NCBI RefSeq assembly: GCF_003843835.1
Contig: NZ_RKQL01000001.1
Location: 930,001 to 994,000, forward strand
DNA: 64,000 bases
Origin: Tibeticola sediminis
Lineage (GTDB): Bacteria; Pseudomonadota; Gammaproteobacteria; Burkholderiales; Burkholderiaceae_C
Reading direction: 5' to 3'
Shown here: one piece after another, positions 56,537 through 64,000 of the stretch
How positions within the stretch are numbered: position 1 is the first letter of the stretch
How the letters are laid out: every line of letters starts with the position of its first letter
Notes under the pieces: generated by a model
The model's database searches: none
What the model was told of the DNA's origin: nothing
The model's input: the letters and a program-made list of their open reading frames with translations, nothing else
Made by a program: the position numbers and the translations under genes

Positions 56537-58939
56537 TCAGCGCCCCCAGCCACGCCAGGCGCGGCGATAGCTGCGCAGCGTCTGCAGCGCGCGGCCATAG
56601 ACGGTGTCTTCACCGCCCCGGGCTTCGGCGGCGTCGAATCCGGCCGGCGTGCCGGTCAGCACCTCGATGCCTTCGCTGACGTGGGCGAAGGTCAGCACGC
56701 GAAAGCGCCCCGCGGCCACGGCCTCGACCACGCGGTCGGCCAGCATCAGATGGCGCTGGTTGCGCGCCGGAATCAGCACGCCCTGGCTGCCATCGAGGCC
56801 GGCTTCGGCGCACACATCGAACCAACCTTCGATTTTTTCGTTGATGCCGCCCACGGGCAGCACCTCGCCGTGCTGGTCGAGCGCGCCGGTGACGGCCAAG
56901 CCCTGGGCCAGCGGCAGACCCGAGAGCGCCGAGAGCAGCGCGAACAATTCGGCGCACGAGGCCGAGTCGCCCTCGATGCCGTCGTATTCCTGCTCGAACG
57001 CCAGCGATGCGGCCAGCGCCAGCGGCGCAGCGTCGGCAAACAGCGCCGACAGAAAGCCCTTGAGGATCAGAACCCCCTTGGCATGGATGGGCCCGGAGAG
57101 CTCGACTTCGCGCGCGAGGTCGATGATGCCCTCGCGCCCGGGCCAGCAGCGCGCGCTCACGCGCACCGGCAGGCCAAAGCGCGTGTCACCGAGGTCGATC
57201 TGCGTGAGTCCGTTGATCCGGCCGAGCAAGCCGCCTCGGGTCGCGATGAGCCGCTCGCCCTCGGCGATGGCTTCGCGCTGGCGGTCGGCCAGGTAATCGT
57301 GCCGGCGGCTGCGCGCGCGCAAGGCCTCGGCGACGTCGGCGGCCGCCACGCACGCGGCGCCGCGCTGCTGCGCCAGCGCCGCGCTTTCGATGACGAGCGC
57401 CTCGGTGTGCGCGAAGATGGCGCTTTGGCGGGTTTGATCGTCGGCCTGGCGGTGCATGTCTTCGAGCAGCCGCGCGACCGCGCCGGCGTCGAAAGGCGGC
57501 AGCGCGAGCCGTGCGCAGCATTGCGCGACGAACACCGCGCTGGCATGCCAGGTTTCGGCGCTGGCGCGGAACTGCTCGGCGAAATCGACCTTGATGCGAA
57601 AGTGCCGCGCGAATTCGGGGTCGGCTTCCTGCAGCTCGTAATAGCTCTCGACCGTGCCGATGAGCACGATCTTGACATCCACGTCGACCGCCTCGGGTTC
57701 GAGCGACACCGCCGCCAGCGGCGCATACGCCGTGCCCGGCTCTTCGATCTGCAGCCGCGCGCTGCGCAGGAAGCGGCGCAGTTTTTCCCACACCAGCGGG
57801 TCGGCGAGCAGGTCGCGCAGATGCAGCATCAAAAAGCCGCCGTGGGCGCGCAGCAGACTGCCGGCGCGGATGCGTGAGAAGTCGGTGACGAGCACATCGT
57901 CTTCGGACTGGTATTCGATGCTGCCGAACAGCAGCCGAAACAGCGGGTTGTTTTCCTCGATGACGGGCGCGCCTTCGAGGCCGGAGTTGTCGACCACGAC
58001 GTTGACGCGGTAGCGCGCGACCACCCCTTCGAGCGCCTCGGCGCGCTCGGCGTCTTCGTCCTCATCGGCGGCCGGGGCGGAGAACACATCGACATGGTCG
58101 AGCACGTCGGCTTGCAGCGCATCGATCCAGCGCGCGATCTTGGCTGCGTCGGCCGCAGCCGGGTCGATGGCCGAGCGCAACTCGGCCATCGCTTGTTGGA
58201 GCCAGGGACGAGCGACCTCCCGGCGCAAAGCGCCCAAGGCCCGCTCGAGTTCGCGCTCGAGCGCGTTGCTCTCGTCGACGAAACGGTTGATCTGTACGCG
58301 CAACTCCTGCTCGGCACGGTCGATTTCGGAGCGGCGCTCGCGCGGCATCGCCGCGAGCTGGGCCTCGGAAATCGGAGCACCCTGCTCGTCGCGCCAGGTG
58401 AAGATCATGCGGCCTTCCTCGCGCCGCAGAGCGAAATGACGCGCCTCGGCAAAAGCGACCAGCGCATCCCAGGCCGCGGCCTCGCGGGCCGCATGTTCCT
58501 TTTCGAGCGCCTCGCTCCGCTCGCGAAATGCCGGGCTGGAGAGCCGCTTGGGCAGCTCGGAGCGCAACTCGTCGACGAAGGCCGCAAGCCTCTGCCGCAG
58601 CGCGCGCCCACCGCCGGCGGGCAAGCGCACGGCCAGGGGACGCTCGGGCGTCTCGAAGTGGTGCACGTAACACAGGTCGGGCGGAACCGGGCGGCCCCGC
58701 GCCTGCTCGAGCATGAGGGCGCGCAACAGCGAGCTGCGGCCGCTGCCGACCTCGCCGAGCACGAAGAGGTTGTAACCAGGCTGAGGCAGCGTGAGGCCCA
58801 GTCGGGCGGCTGTGTAGGCGCGCTCCTGCCCGATCCAAGGCAGGGGCTCGCCCTCGAGTGCGCGCGTGTCGGCAAAGCCCAGCGCGGCGGGATCGACGCG
58901 CAGGCGCAGGCGGTCAGCAGAGAGCGTCGTGGCAGGCAT
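56537..58939 (-). CDS. Lon-like ATP-dependent protease (YcbZ/LonB-type)
   Basis: An 800-residue AAA protease lacking the N-terminal LAN domain of classical Lon. The ATPase region is interrupted by a long helical insertion (about 110-280) and its Walker A is GEVGSGRSSLLRA, with Arg in place of the usual Lys. The C-terminal Lon protease domain has the Ser-Lys dyad: Ser in GIEGDSASCAELFALLSAL and Lys in GINEKIEGWFDVC. It matches the archaeal-LonB-like family of E. coli YcbZ. Protease activity looks intact; ATP hydrolysis may be weak. Start at 58939; an in-frame start lies at 58978. Confidence 0.87.
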   Translation of the reverse strand: MPATTLSADRLRLRVDPAALGFADTRALEGEPLPWIGQERAYTAARLGLTLPQPGYNLFVLGEVGSGRSSLLRALMLEQARGRPVPPDLCYVHHFETPERPLAVRLPAGGGRALRQRLAAFVDELRSELPKRLSSPAFRERSEALEKEHAAREAAAWDALVAFAEARHFALRREEGRMIFTWRDEQGAPISEAQLAAMPRERRSEIDRAEQELRVQINRFVDESNALERELERALGALRREVARPWLQQAMAELRSAIDPAAADAAKIARWIDALQADVLDHVDVFSAPAADEDEDAERAEALEGVVARYRVNVVVDNSGLEGAPVIEENNPLFRLLFGSIEYQSEDDVLVTDFSRIRAGSLLRAHGGFLMLHLRDLLADPLVWEKLRRFLRSARLQIEEPGTAYAPLAAVSLEPEAVDVDVKIVLIGTVESYYELQEADPEFARHFRIKVDFAEQFRASAETWHASAVFVAQCCARLALPPFDAGAVARLLEDMHRQADDQTRQSAIFAHTEALVIESAALAQQRGAACVAAADVAEALRARSRRHDYLADRQREAIAEGERLIATRGGLLGRINGLTQIDLGDTRFGLPVRVSARCWPGREGIIDLAREVELSGPIHAKGVLILKGFLSALFADAAPLALAASLAFEQEYDGIEGDSASCAELFALLSALSGLPLAQGLAVTGALDQHGEVLPVGGINEKIEGWFDVCAEAGLDGSQGVLIPARNQRHLMLADRVVEAVAAGRFRVLTFAHVSEGIEVLTGTPAGFDAAEARGGEDTVYGRALQTLRSYRRAWRGWGR

Positions 58940-58963
58940 TCGGAGGCGAGATGCAACAGCGTT

Positions 58964-59048
58964 CCGGCAACGCTGCATCCGTTCCCGCGGTGGCGCGTAC
59001 CCGCAGCCGGGATGCGCGGTGCGCGAGGGATGGTTTCAGCGTGGCCTC
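58964..59048. repeat. Degenerate family A repeat, short form
   Basis: Ends GGCAACGCTGCATCCGTTCCC and GGATGGTTTCAGCGTGGCC, with GC-rich middle and no central hairpin. It directly adjoins the family B element starting at 59052. Together they fill the 343-base gap between the Lon-like gene and the AMP-phosphorylase-like gene. Confidence 0.7.
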
Positions 59049-59051
59049 TTG

Positions 59052-59229
59052 AACCCAGATTGTCCATTAGGCGGCCCTGCGGGCCTACGCACGCCCTGGC
59101 GGTCGCTTTGCGGCGTCTTCGCGCCCGTGCTCGTCGCCAATAGCCTCGGCTATTGGCTCCTCTCCCGTGCGCCAATCCACTCGCAAATCACCGCGCCATC
59201 TTCGTGCGTCCTAATGAACAATCTGGGTT
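59052..59229. repeat. 178-bp element with 19-bp terminal inverted repeats (family B variant)
   Basis: Ends AACCCAGATTGTCCATTAG and CTAATGAACAATCTGGGTT match at 18 of 19 positions when inverted. Inside is a hairpin GCCAATAGCC-TC-GGCTATTGGC. The outermost bases (AACC, T or C, A) resemble the element at 44032, but the core differs. No coding capacity. Confidence 0.85.
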
Positions 59230-59282
59230 GAAGGCAGAATGGCACCCGAGCTTACTCCAGGCCGAGCGGCCTCCTGCGCGAC

Positions 59283-60899
59283 ATGCCCGACGTTTCCGTT
59301 TCATCCGCCCCGACCGTCATCGCCAGTCCCGAGACCCCAACCGAGGCGCCCCCGCGCGCCGCGCAGGCGCTCGCCGTCAAGCGCGTGGCGATCGACACCT
59401 GGAAGGAGAACGTGGCCTATTTGCACCGCGACTGTGCGGTCTACCGGGCCGAGGGGTTTCAGGCGCTCTCCAAGGTGGAGGTGCGCGCGAACGGGCGGCG
59501 CATCCTGGCCAGCGTCAACGTGGTCGACGATGCGAGCATCGTGAGCTGCGAGGAGTTGGGCCTGTCCGAGGATGCGTTCGCGCAGCTCGGCCTCGAGGAC
59601 GGCCATGCGGCGACCATCCAGCAGGCCGAGCCGCCGGCGTCGATCGCCGCGCTGCACCGGAAGATCAACGGCGAGCGGCTCGACCGCGAGGCCTTCGAGC
59701 GCATCGTCGCCGACATCGCCGCGCACCGCTATTCCAAGATCGAGCTCACTGCCTTCGTGGTGGCCTGCAACCGCGGCGAGCTCGACCGCGAGGAGGTGTA
59801 TTTCCTCACCGAGGCCATGGTGCACGCCGGTCGCCGGCTCGATTGGCGCGAACCGCTGGTGGTCGACAAGCACTGCATCGGCGGCATTCCGGGCAACCGC
59901 ACGTCGATGCTGGTGGTGCCCATCGTCGCCGCGCACGGGCTGCTGTGCCCCAAGACCTCCTCGCGCGCGATCACCTCACCCGCGGGCACGGCCGACACCA
60001 TGGAGGTGCTCGCCGAGGTGGCGCTGCCCTTCGAGCGGTTGGCGGAAATCGTGCGCGAACACCGCGGCTGCCTGGCCTGGGGCGGCACGGCCGAGCTGTC
60101 GCCGGCCGACGATGTGCTGATCTCGGTCGAGCGGCCGCTCTCGCTCGACTCGCCCGGGCAGATGGTGGCTTCGATCCTGTCGAAGAAACTCGCCGCGGGA
60201 TCGACCCATCTCGTGCTCGACATCCCGATCGGCCCGACCGCCAAGGTGCGCTCCATGCCCGAGGCGCAGCGCCTGCGCCGGCTGTTCGAGTACGTCGCCG
60301 ACCGGCTGCGCTTGTCGCTCGAGGTGGTCATCACCGATGGTCGCCAGCCCGTGGGCTATGGCATTGGCCCGGTGCTCGAAGCGCGCGACGTGATGCGCGT
60401 GCTCGAAAACGACCCGCGCGCCCCGAACGATCTGCGCCAGAAGGCCCTGCGGCTCGCCGGGCGGCTGATCGAGTGCGACCCCGACGTGCGCGGCGGCGAC
60501 GGCTTTGCGATTGCGCGCGACATCCTCGACTCGGGCCGGGCGCTCGCGCGCATGCAAGCCATCATCGAAGCCCAGGGCCGCAAGCCTTTCGACCCCGAGC
60601 ATCCGCCGCTCGGTGCGCTGCAGTTCGAGGTGCGCGCCGCGGCCGACGGCGTGGTCACCGGCATCGACAATCTGCACATTGCGCGCATCGCGCGGCTGGC
60701 CGGCGCGCCGAAGGTCGCCGGCGCCGGTGTGGACCTGGCCGTCAAGCTCGGCGAGCCGGTGCGCCGCGGCGACCTGCTCTACCGGGTCTATGCGGGCTAC
60801 GCGGCCGACCTCGCCTTCGCCCGCCAGGCGGCCGAGCGCGACGGCGGCTACCAAATCGGCAGCGCCAGCGCGGTGCCGCATGTCTTCGTGGAGTTTTGA
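59283..60899 (+). CDS. AMP phosphorylase-like (thymidine phosphorylase superfamily)
   Basis: A 538-residue pyrimidine-nucleoside-phosphorylase-fold protein, about 100 residues longer at the N-terminus than DeoA. It has [20 protein letters not shown] and [18 protein letters not shown] in the catalytic region and a biotinyl-like C-terminal barrel. Length and motifs match archaeal AMP phosphorylases, which split NMP with phosphate into base and ribose 1,5-bisphosphate, rather than true thymidine phosphorylase. Its stop overlaps the start of a PRPP-synthetase-like gene (TGATG), so the products probably act together. Substrate is inference. Confidence 0.82.
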   Translation: MPDVSVSSAPTVIASPETPTEAPPRAAQALAVKRVAIDTWKENVAYLHRDCAVYRAEGFQALSKVEVRANGRRILASVNVVDDASIVSCEELGLSEDAFAQLGLEDGHAATIQQAEPPASIAALHRKINGERLDREAFERIVADIAAHRYSKIELTAFVVACNRGELDREEVYFLTEAMVHAGRRLDWREPLVVDKHCIGGIPGNRTSMLVVPIVAAHGLLCPKTSSRAITSPAGTADTMEVLAEVALPFERLAEIVREHRGCLAWGGTAELSPADDVLISVERPLSLDSPGQMVASILSKKLAAGSTHLVLDIPIGPTAKVRSMPEAQRLRRLFEYVADRLRLSLEVVITDGRQPVGYGIGPVLEARDVMRVLENDPRAPNDLRQKALRLAGRLIECDPDVRGGDGFAIARDILDSGRALARMQAIIEAQGRKPFDPEHPPLGALQFEVRAAADGVVTGIDNLHIARIARLAGAPKVAGAGVDLAVKLGEPVRRGDLLYRVYAGYAADLAFARQAAERDGGYQIGSASAVPHVFVEF

Positions 60900-61813
60900 T
60901 GGACGCTTGCCTGCTGCATTTCGACGACGAAGCCGCGAGCGCCGCGCGGCTGGCCGCCGCCACCGGGCTCGAAGCCCGCTGCATCGAACGCCACCGTTTC
61001 CCCGATGGTGAAATCAAAGTGCGGCTGCCGCTCGAACGCGCGCCGCTGCCTCAGCAGGTGGTGCTGCTGCGCAGCCTCGCGCAGCCCAACGAAAAGCTGG
61101 TCGAACTGCTGCTGGCCGCGCAGACCGCGCGCAGCCTGGGCGTGCGCGCGCTCACGCTGGTCGCGCCCTACCTTGCCTACATGCGGCAAGACATCGCGTT
61201 CACGCCGGGCGAAGCGGTCAGCCAACGCATCGTCGGCGGTTTTCTCGCGGGCTTGTTCGACGCCGTCCTCACGGTGGACCCGCACCTGCATCGTGTCCAC
61301 ACCCTGGCCGAAGCCATCCCCCTGCCCGAGGAGCGTGCGCTCGCGCTGTCGGCCGCGCCCTTGCTGGCCGACTGCGTCGTCGCGTATCGGCCGCATGCCT
61401 GGCTGGTGGGGCCCGATGCCGAGTCCGAGCAATGGGTGGCACAGGCCGCCGCGCGCCACGGGCTGCGTTGGGCGGTCTGTGGCAAGCGCCGCCACGGTGA
61501 CCGCCGGGTCGAGGTGACGCTGCCCGAGGGGGTGAACTTCGCCGGTGCGGCCGTGGTGTTGATCGACGACGTGGCCAGCACGGGCCACACTTTGGCCGAG
61601 GCCGCGCGGGGCCTGCATGCGGCCGGCGCCGCCTCGGTGGACGTGGCCGTCACGCATGCGCTGTTCGCGGGCGATGCGCTCGCGCTCTTGCGCGCCGCGG
61701 GCGTGGGCCGCGTCTGGAGCAGCGACAGCGTTCCTCATGAGACCAATGCCGTTCCGCTCGCGCCGCTGCTCGCGCAGGGGCTGGCGGCGCTACCGCGTGC
61801 GCTGCTTTCCTGA
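60899..61813 (+). CDS. PRPP synthetase-like protein
   Basis: A 304-residue phosphoribosyl-pyrophosphate-synthetase-fold protein. The PRPP-binding loop is VLIDDVASTGHTLAEAA; other motifs are FPDGEIKVRLP, LVAPYLAYMRQDIAFTPGEA and VDPHLHRVHTL. It differs enough from housekeeping Prs to be a separate paralogue. Being translationally coupled to the AMP-phosphorylase-like gene, it may act on ribose phosphates released there. Catalytic competence appears retained; direction and substrate are unknown. Confidence 0.82.
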   Translation: MDACLLHFDDEAASAARLAAATGLEARCIERHRFPDGEIKVRLPLERAPLPQQVVLLRSLAQPNEKLVELLLAAQTARSLGVRALTLVAPYLAYMRQDIAFTPGEAVSQRIVGGFLAGLFDAVLTVDPHLHRVHTLAEAIPLPEERALALSAAPLLADCVVAYRPHAWLVGPDAESEQWVAQAAARHGLRWAVCGKRRHGDRRVEVTLPEGVNFAGAAVVLIDDVASTGHTLAEAARGLHAAGAASVDVAVTHALFAGDALALLRAAGVGRVWSSDSVPHETNAVPLAPLLAQGLAALPRALLS

Positions 61814-61858
61814 TGCCGCCGCTCCATCGACTCGTCCTCGACCCGCCGCTTCCACACC

Positions 61859-62488
61859 ATGCTGACCCTGGACCAACTGCTGCCGTTTCTCGCTGCCGCC
61901 GTCGTGCTGACCCTCACCCCGGGGCCGGACAACCTCATGGTGCTGAGTTTGGGCGCTTCGCGCGGCCGCGCGCAGGGGGTGGCGTTCGGGCTGGGCTGCG
62001 CCGCGGGCTGCCTGAGCCACACGCTGCTGGCCGCCTTGGGCGTCTCGGCGGCCCTGGCCGCGTCGCCGCTGGCCTTCACGCTGCTGCGGCTTCTGGGCGG
62101 CGGCTACTTGGTGTGGCTGGGCATCGGTGCGCTGCGCAGCGCGGGCAGCACGGCCCTGCCCGCCGTCGGCAGCGAGGCGCTGTCCTCACCCGGGCGCGCC
62201 TTTGCGCGTGGCGTGCTGGCCAATGCCATCAACCCCAAGGTGGCGCTGTTCTTCCTGTCCTTCCTGCCCCAGTTCGTCGTTCCCGGCCATGGACAAGTGG
62301 CGCTGCAGATGGCGGCGCTGGGCCTCGTGTTCACGCTGCAAGCGGCGCTGATCTTCGGCGCGCTCGGCTGGTTTGCGGGCAGCATCGGCCGCTGGCTGCA
62401 GCGTCGGCCCCGCGCGGGCCGCTGGCTCGACCGGATCGCGGGCATGGTGTTCATCGCGCTCGGGCTGCGGCTGGCGCTCGCCCGTTGA
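61859..62488 (+). CDS. LysE/RhtB-family amino acid exporter
   Basis: A 209-residue inner-membrane protein with about six helices. The family motif LTPGPDNLMVLSLGASRGRAQG opens it, and ANAINPKVALFFLSFLPQF marks the middle. Such proteins export amino acids such as lysine, homoserine or threonine, or small metabolites; the substrate is unknown. It lies 45 bases after the PRPP-synthetase-like gene. Confidence 0.9.
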   Translation: MLTLDQLLPFLAAAVVLTLTPGPDNLMVLSLGASRGRAQGVAFGLGCAAGCLSHTLLAALGVSAALAASPLAFTLLRLLGGGYLVWLGIGALRSAGSTALPAVGSEALSSPGRAFARGVLANAINPKVALFFLSFLPQFVVPGHGQVALQMAALGLVFTLQAALIFGALGWFAGSIGRWLQRRPRAGRWLDRIAGMVFIALGLRLALAR

Positions 62489-62494
62489 ATTCAA

Positions 62495-62575
62495 GCAACG
62501 CTGAAGTCGGGCAACGCTGAACAAGCCCCTCGCATGCCGCAGCGCCCAGCCAAGGGCGGCCTGCTTCGTCCCGTA
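62495..62575. repeat. Degenerate family A repeat with a doubled left end
   Basis: GCAACGCTGAA at 62495-62505 and GGGCAACGCTGAACAAG from 62509 are two copies of the left end in tandem, then GC-rich sequence up to the M16 gene. No right end is clear. Confidence 0.6.
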
Positions 62576-62580
62576 GGGTC

Positions 62581-63924
62581 TCAGCGCTCGGTGCCGCCCA
62601 CGACGACGGTCACCATGGCCTGGGGCTTGAGCACACGCGCCACCGCCGAGCGGATCTGCTCCAGCGTGACCGCCTGCACGCGCTCGGTCCAGGTGTCGAG
62701 GTAGTCCGCCGGCAGGTCGTACCAGGCCATGGCGGCGATGTTGTCGAGCAGCTTGCGGTTGCTGTCGATCCGCAACGGAAAGCCCGCGATCAGCGCGCGC
62801 TGCGCGGCCTCGAGTTCTTCCGCCGTGGGGCCCTTGGCGACGAAGTCCGCCACCACCTGGCGCACGACTCCGACCGCCTGCGCGGCCTGGTCGGGCCGGG
62901 TTTGCAGGCCAATGACGAAGGGGCCGCTCTGGCGCAAGGGCTGGAAGTAGCTGTAAACGCTGTAGCTCAGGCCGCGCTTTTGCCGCACCTCCTCCATCAG
63001 CCGCGAGACGAAACCGCCGCCGCCCAGGATGTAGTTGCCCACCAGCAGCGGGAAGTAGTCGGGGTCGCTGCGCGCGATGCCGGGCTGGCCGACGCGCACA
63101 TGCGCCTGCGCCGAACCGAAAGGCACGGCGATTTCGCGCGCGGCGGTCAGCGGCTCGACCGCCGGCAACTCGGGCAAGCTCGGGCAGCTGCGGGCATCGA
63201 GCCGCGCGAGCAGTTGCTGCACCAGGCGTTCCGCCGCGGGCCGGTCGAGCGCGCCCACGATGCTGATGCGCGCGTGGCAGGGCGCAAAGCCGCGCGCATG
63301 TGCCGCGCGCAGGTCGGCCGCCTCGATGCGCGCGAGCGTCTCGGGCGTGGGGAACTGGCCATAGGGATGTCGGCCATAGATGGCGGGCATGAACTGCTGA
63401 TCGGTCACGGTGGCCGGACGGGTGGCGGCTTCGCGCAGATCGGCCGAGTAGCGCGCACGCTCGCGCGCCCAGACAGCGGGGTCGAACGCGGGCTCGGCGA
63501 TCTGCCGCGCCGCCAAGGCCGCGGCGCGCGCGAGCAGATCGGGCTCGGTCAGCGAGCGCAGCGTGAGGCTCAGCCGGTCGGGCTCGACCTGCGCGTCGAG
63601 GCTCGCGCCCAAATCGGCCCAGGCCTCGCCGAGCTGGTTTTCATCGAGCGCCGGCGCGTCGCCACGCGCCGCCACGCCCTTGGCCAGCATGAGGGCGACG
63701 CCTTGCGCCAGACCCGCCTGCGGCGCCGGGTCGCGGCGGCTGCCCGCGTCGAAGTCCAGGCGTACATCGACCATGGGGATGGCGGGGCTTTGCACCAGCG
63801 ACACCCGCGCCCCGGTGGGCAGCGTCCAGCGCTCCACCGGCAGGCCCGCGACCGCCATTTTTGAAAGAAATAGGCCGATTGCCAGCGTGAATAGGCAAGG
63901 TAGTGCTCTTTTTTTCATAGTCAT
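62581..63924 (-). CDS. M16-family peptidase-like protein, non-catalytic type
   Basis: A 447-residue periplasmic protein (leader about residues 1-26) of the M16B zinc-peptidase fold. The HXXEH zinc site is missing: the equivalent stretch reads AGLAQGVALMLA. The C-terminal RGLSYSVYSYF, which supplies the Arg/Tyr pair, is present. This is the pattern of the inactive subunit of paired M16B proteases, whose active partner is normally encoded next door. The ATG at 63924 or 63918 may be used. Confidence 0.85.
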   Translation of the reverse strand: MTMKKRALPCLFTLAIGLFLSKMAVAGLPVERWTLPTGARVSLVQSPAIPMVDVRLDFDAGSRRDPAPQAGLAQGVALMLAKGVAARGDAPALDENQLGEAWADLGASLDAQVEPDRLSLTLRSLTEPDLLARAAALAARQIAEPAFDPAVWARERARYSADLREAATRPATVTDQQFMPAIYGRHPYGQFPTPETLARIEAADLRAAHARGFAPCHARISIVGALDRPAAERLVQQLLARLDARSCPSLPELPAVEPLTAAREIAVPFGSAQAHVRVGQPGIARSDPDYFPLLVGNYILGGGGFVSRLMEEVRQKRGLSYSVYSYFQPLRQSGPFVIGLQTRPDQAAQAVGVVRQVVADFVAKGPTAEELEAAQRALIAGFPLRIDSNRKLLDNIAAMAWYDLPADYLDTWTERVQAVTLEQIRSAVARVLKPQAMVTVVVGGTER

Positions 63925-63945
63925 CGATTGCTCGTCATCCGCCGC

Positions 63946-64000
63946 TCAATGACGGCCCATCGGCACCGCGGGCCGGGGGCGGGGCGTGCCGCGCTGGGGC
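63946..64000 (-). CDS. Possible C-terminal end of the upstream gene (M16 partner?)
   Basis: Eighteen codons read in from the window edge to a TGA at 63946, 21 bases before the M16 gene. The short Pro/Arg-rich tail carries no recognisable motif. Position suggests the catalytic M16 partner, but this rests only on family context. Confidence 0.3.
   Translation of the reverse strand, partial: PQRGTPRPRPAVPMGRH

Overview
The window is about 64 kb of GC-rich chromosome, densely coded on both strands. It reads as a betaproteobacterium of the order Burkholderiales, probably close to the Comamonadaceae. The grounds are a Burkholderiales-type trimeric porin, the ResB/CcsA cytochrome c system beside MsrPQ, a tandem LpxL-type acyltransferase pair divergent from metK, an imuA-imuB-dnaE2 cassette and a Coq7-type ubiquinone hydroxylase. 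No rRNA, tRNA, phage, CRISPR array or transposase gene was seen. The only mobile-looking DNA is a set of small palindromic, MITE-like intergenic repeats.

Layout. 1-4.9 kb: end of coaX, a LuxR-type regulator, then a locus resembling the alpha-hydroxyketone quorum-sensing systems Cqs (Vibrio), Lqs (Legionella) and Jqs (Janthinobacterium): a CqsS-like membrane histidine kinase, an LqsR-like response regulator and a convergent CqsA-like autoinducer synthase. 4.9-6.5 kb: persulfide dioxygenase-rhodanese fusion with a CsoR/CstR-family repressor. 6.5-10.7 kb: PPK2 kinase and fused isobutyryl-CoA mutase behind a perfect 22-bp palindrome. 11-16 kb: flavin hydroxylase/DUF2783/VOC module, UbiA prenyltransferase, nitronate monooxygenase. 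16-22.4 kb: msrPQ, ccsA, resB, cytochrome c4. 22.5-28.8 kb: yihA, a hydrolase, two lipid A acyltransferases, metK behind a SAM-II-like leader, pilU. 28.9-33 kb: AlkB alkane hydroxylase, stand-alone CZB protein, nitroreductase/LysR pair, VOC protein. 33.3-41.6 kb: imuA-imuB-dnaE2 with a LexA box, and a DinG-family helicase. 41.7-43.9 kb: groESL with a perfect CIRCE. 44-45 kb: a terminal-inverted-repeat element and an MNT/HEPN (MntA-HepT) module. 45-53.2 kb: pgi, tal and a five-gene peptide ABC transporter. 53.4-59 kb: porin, coq7, coaD, rsmD, Lon-like protease. 59-64 kb: two adjoining repeats, an AMP-phosphorylase-like/PRPP-synthetase-like pair, LysE exporter and an M16 peptidase-like protein.

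Most noteworthy are the complete Cqs/Lqs-type locus with two palindromes upstream of cqsA; the probable SAM-II-class riboswitch ahead of metK; the AMP phosphorylase/PRPP synthetase pair; and the repeat family whose conserved ends supply the stop codons of at least three genes. Function calls rest on recognised motifs and family resemblance. No database search was run.
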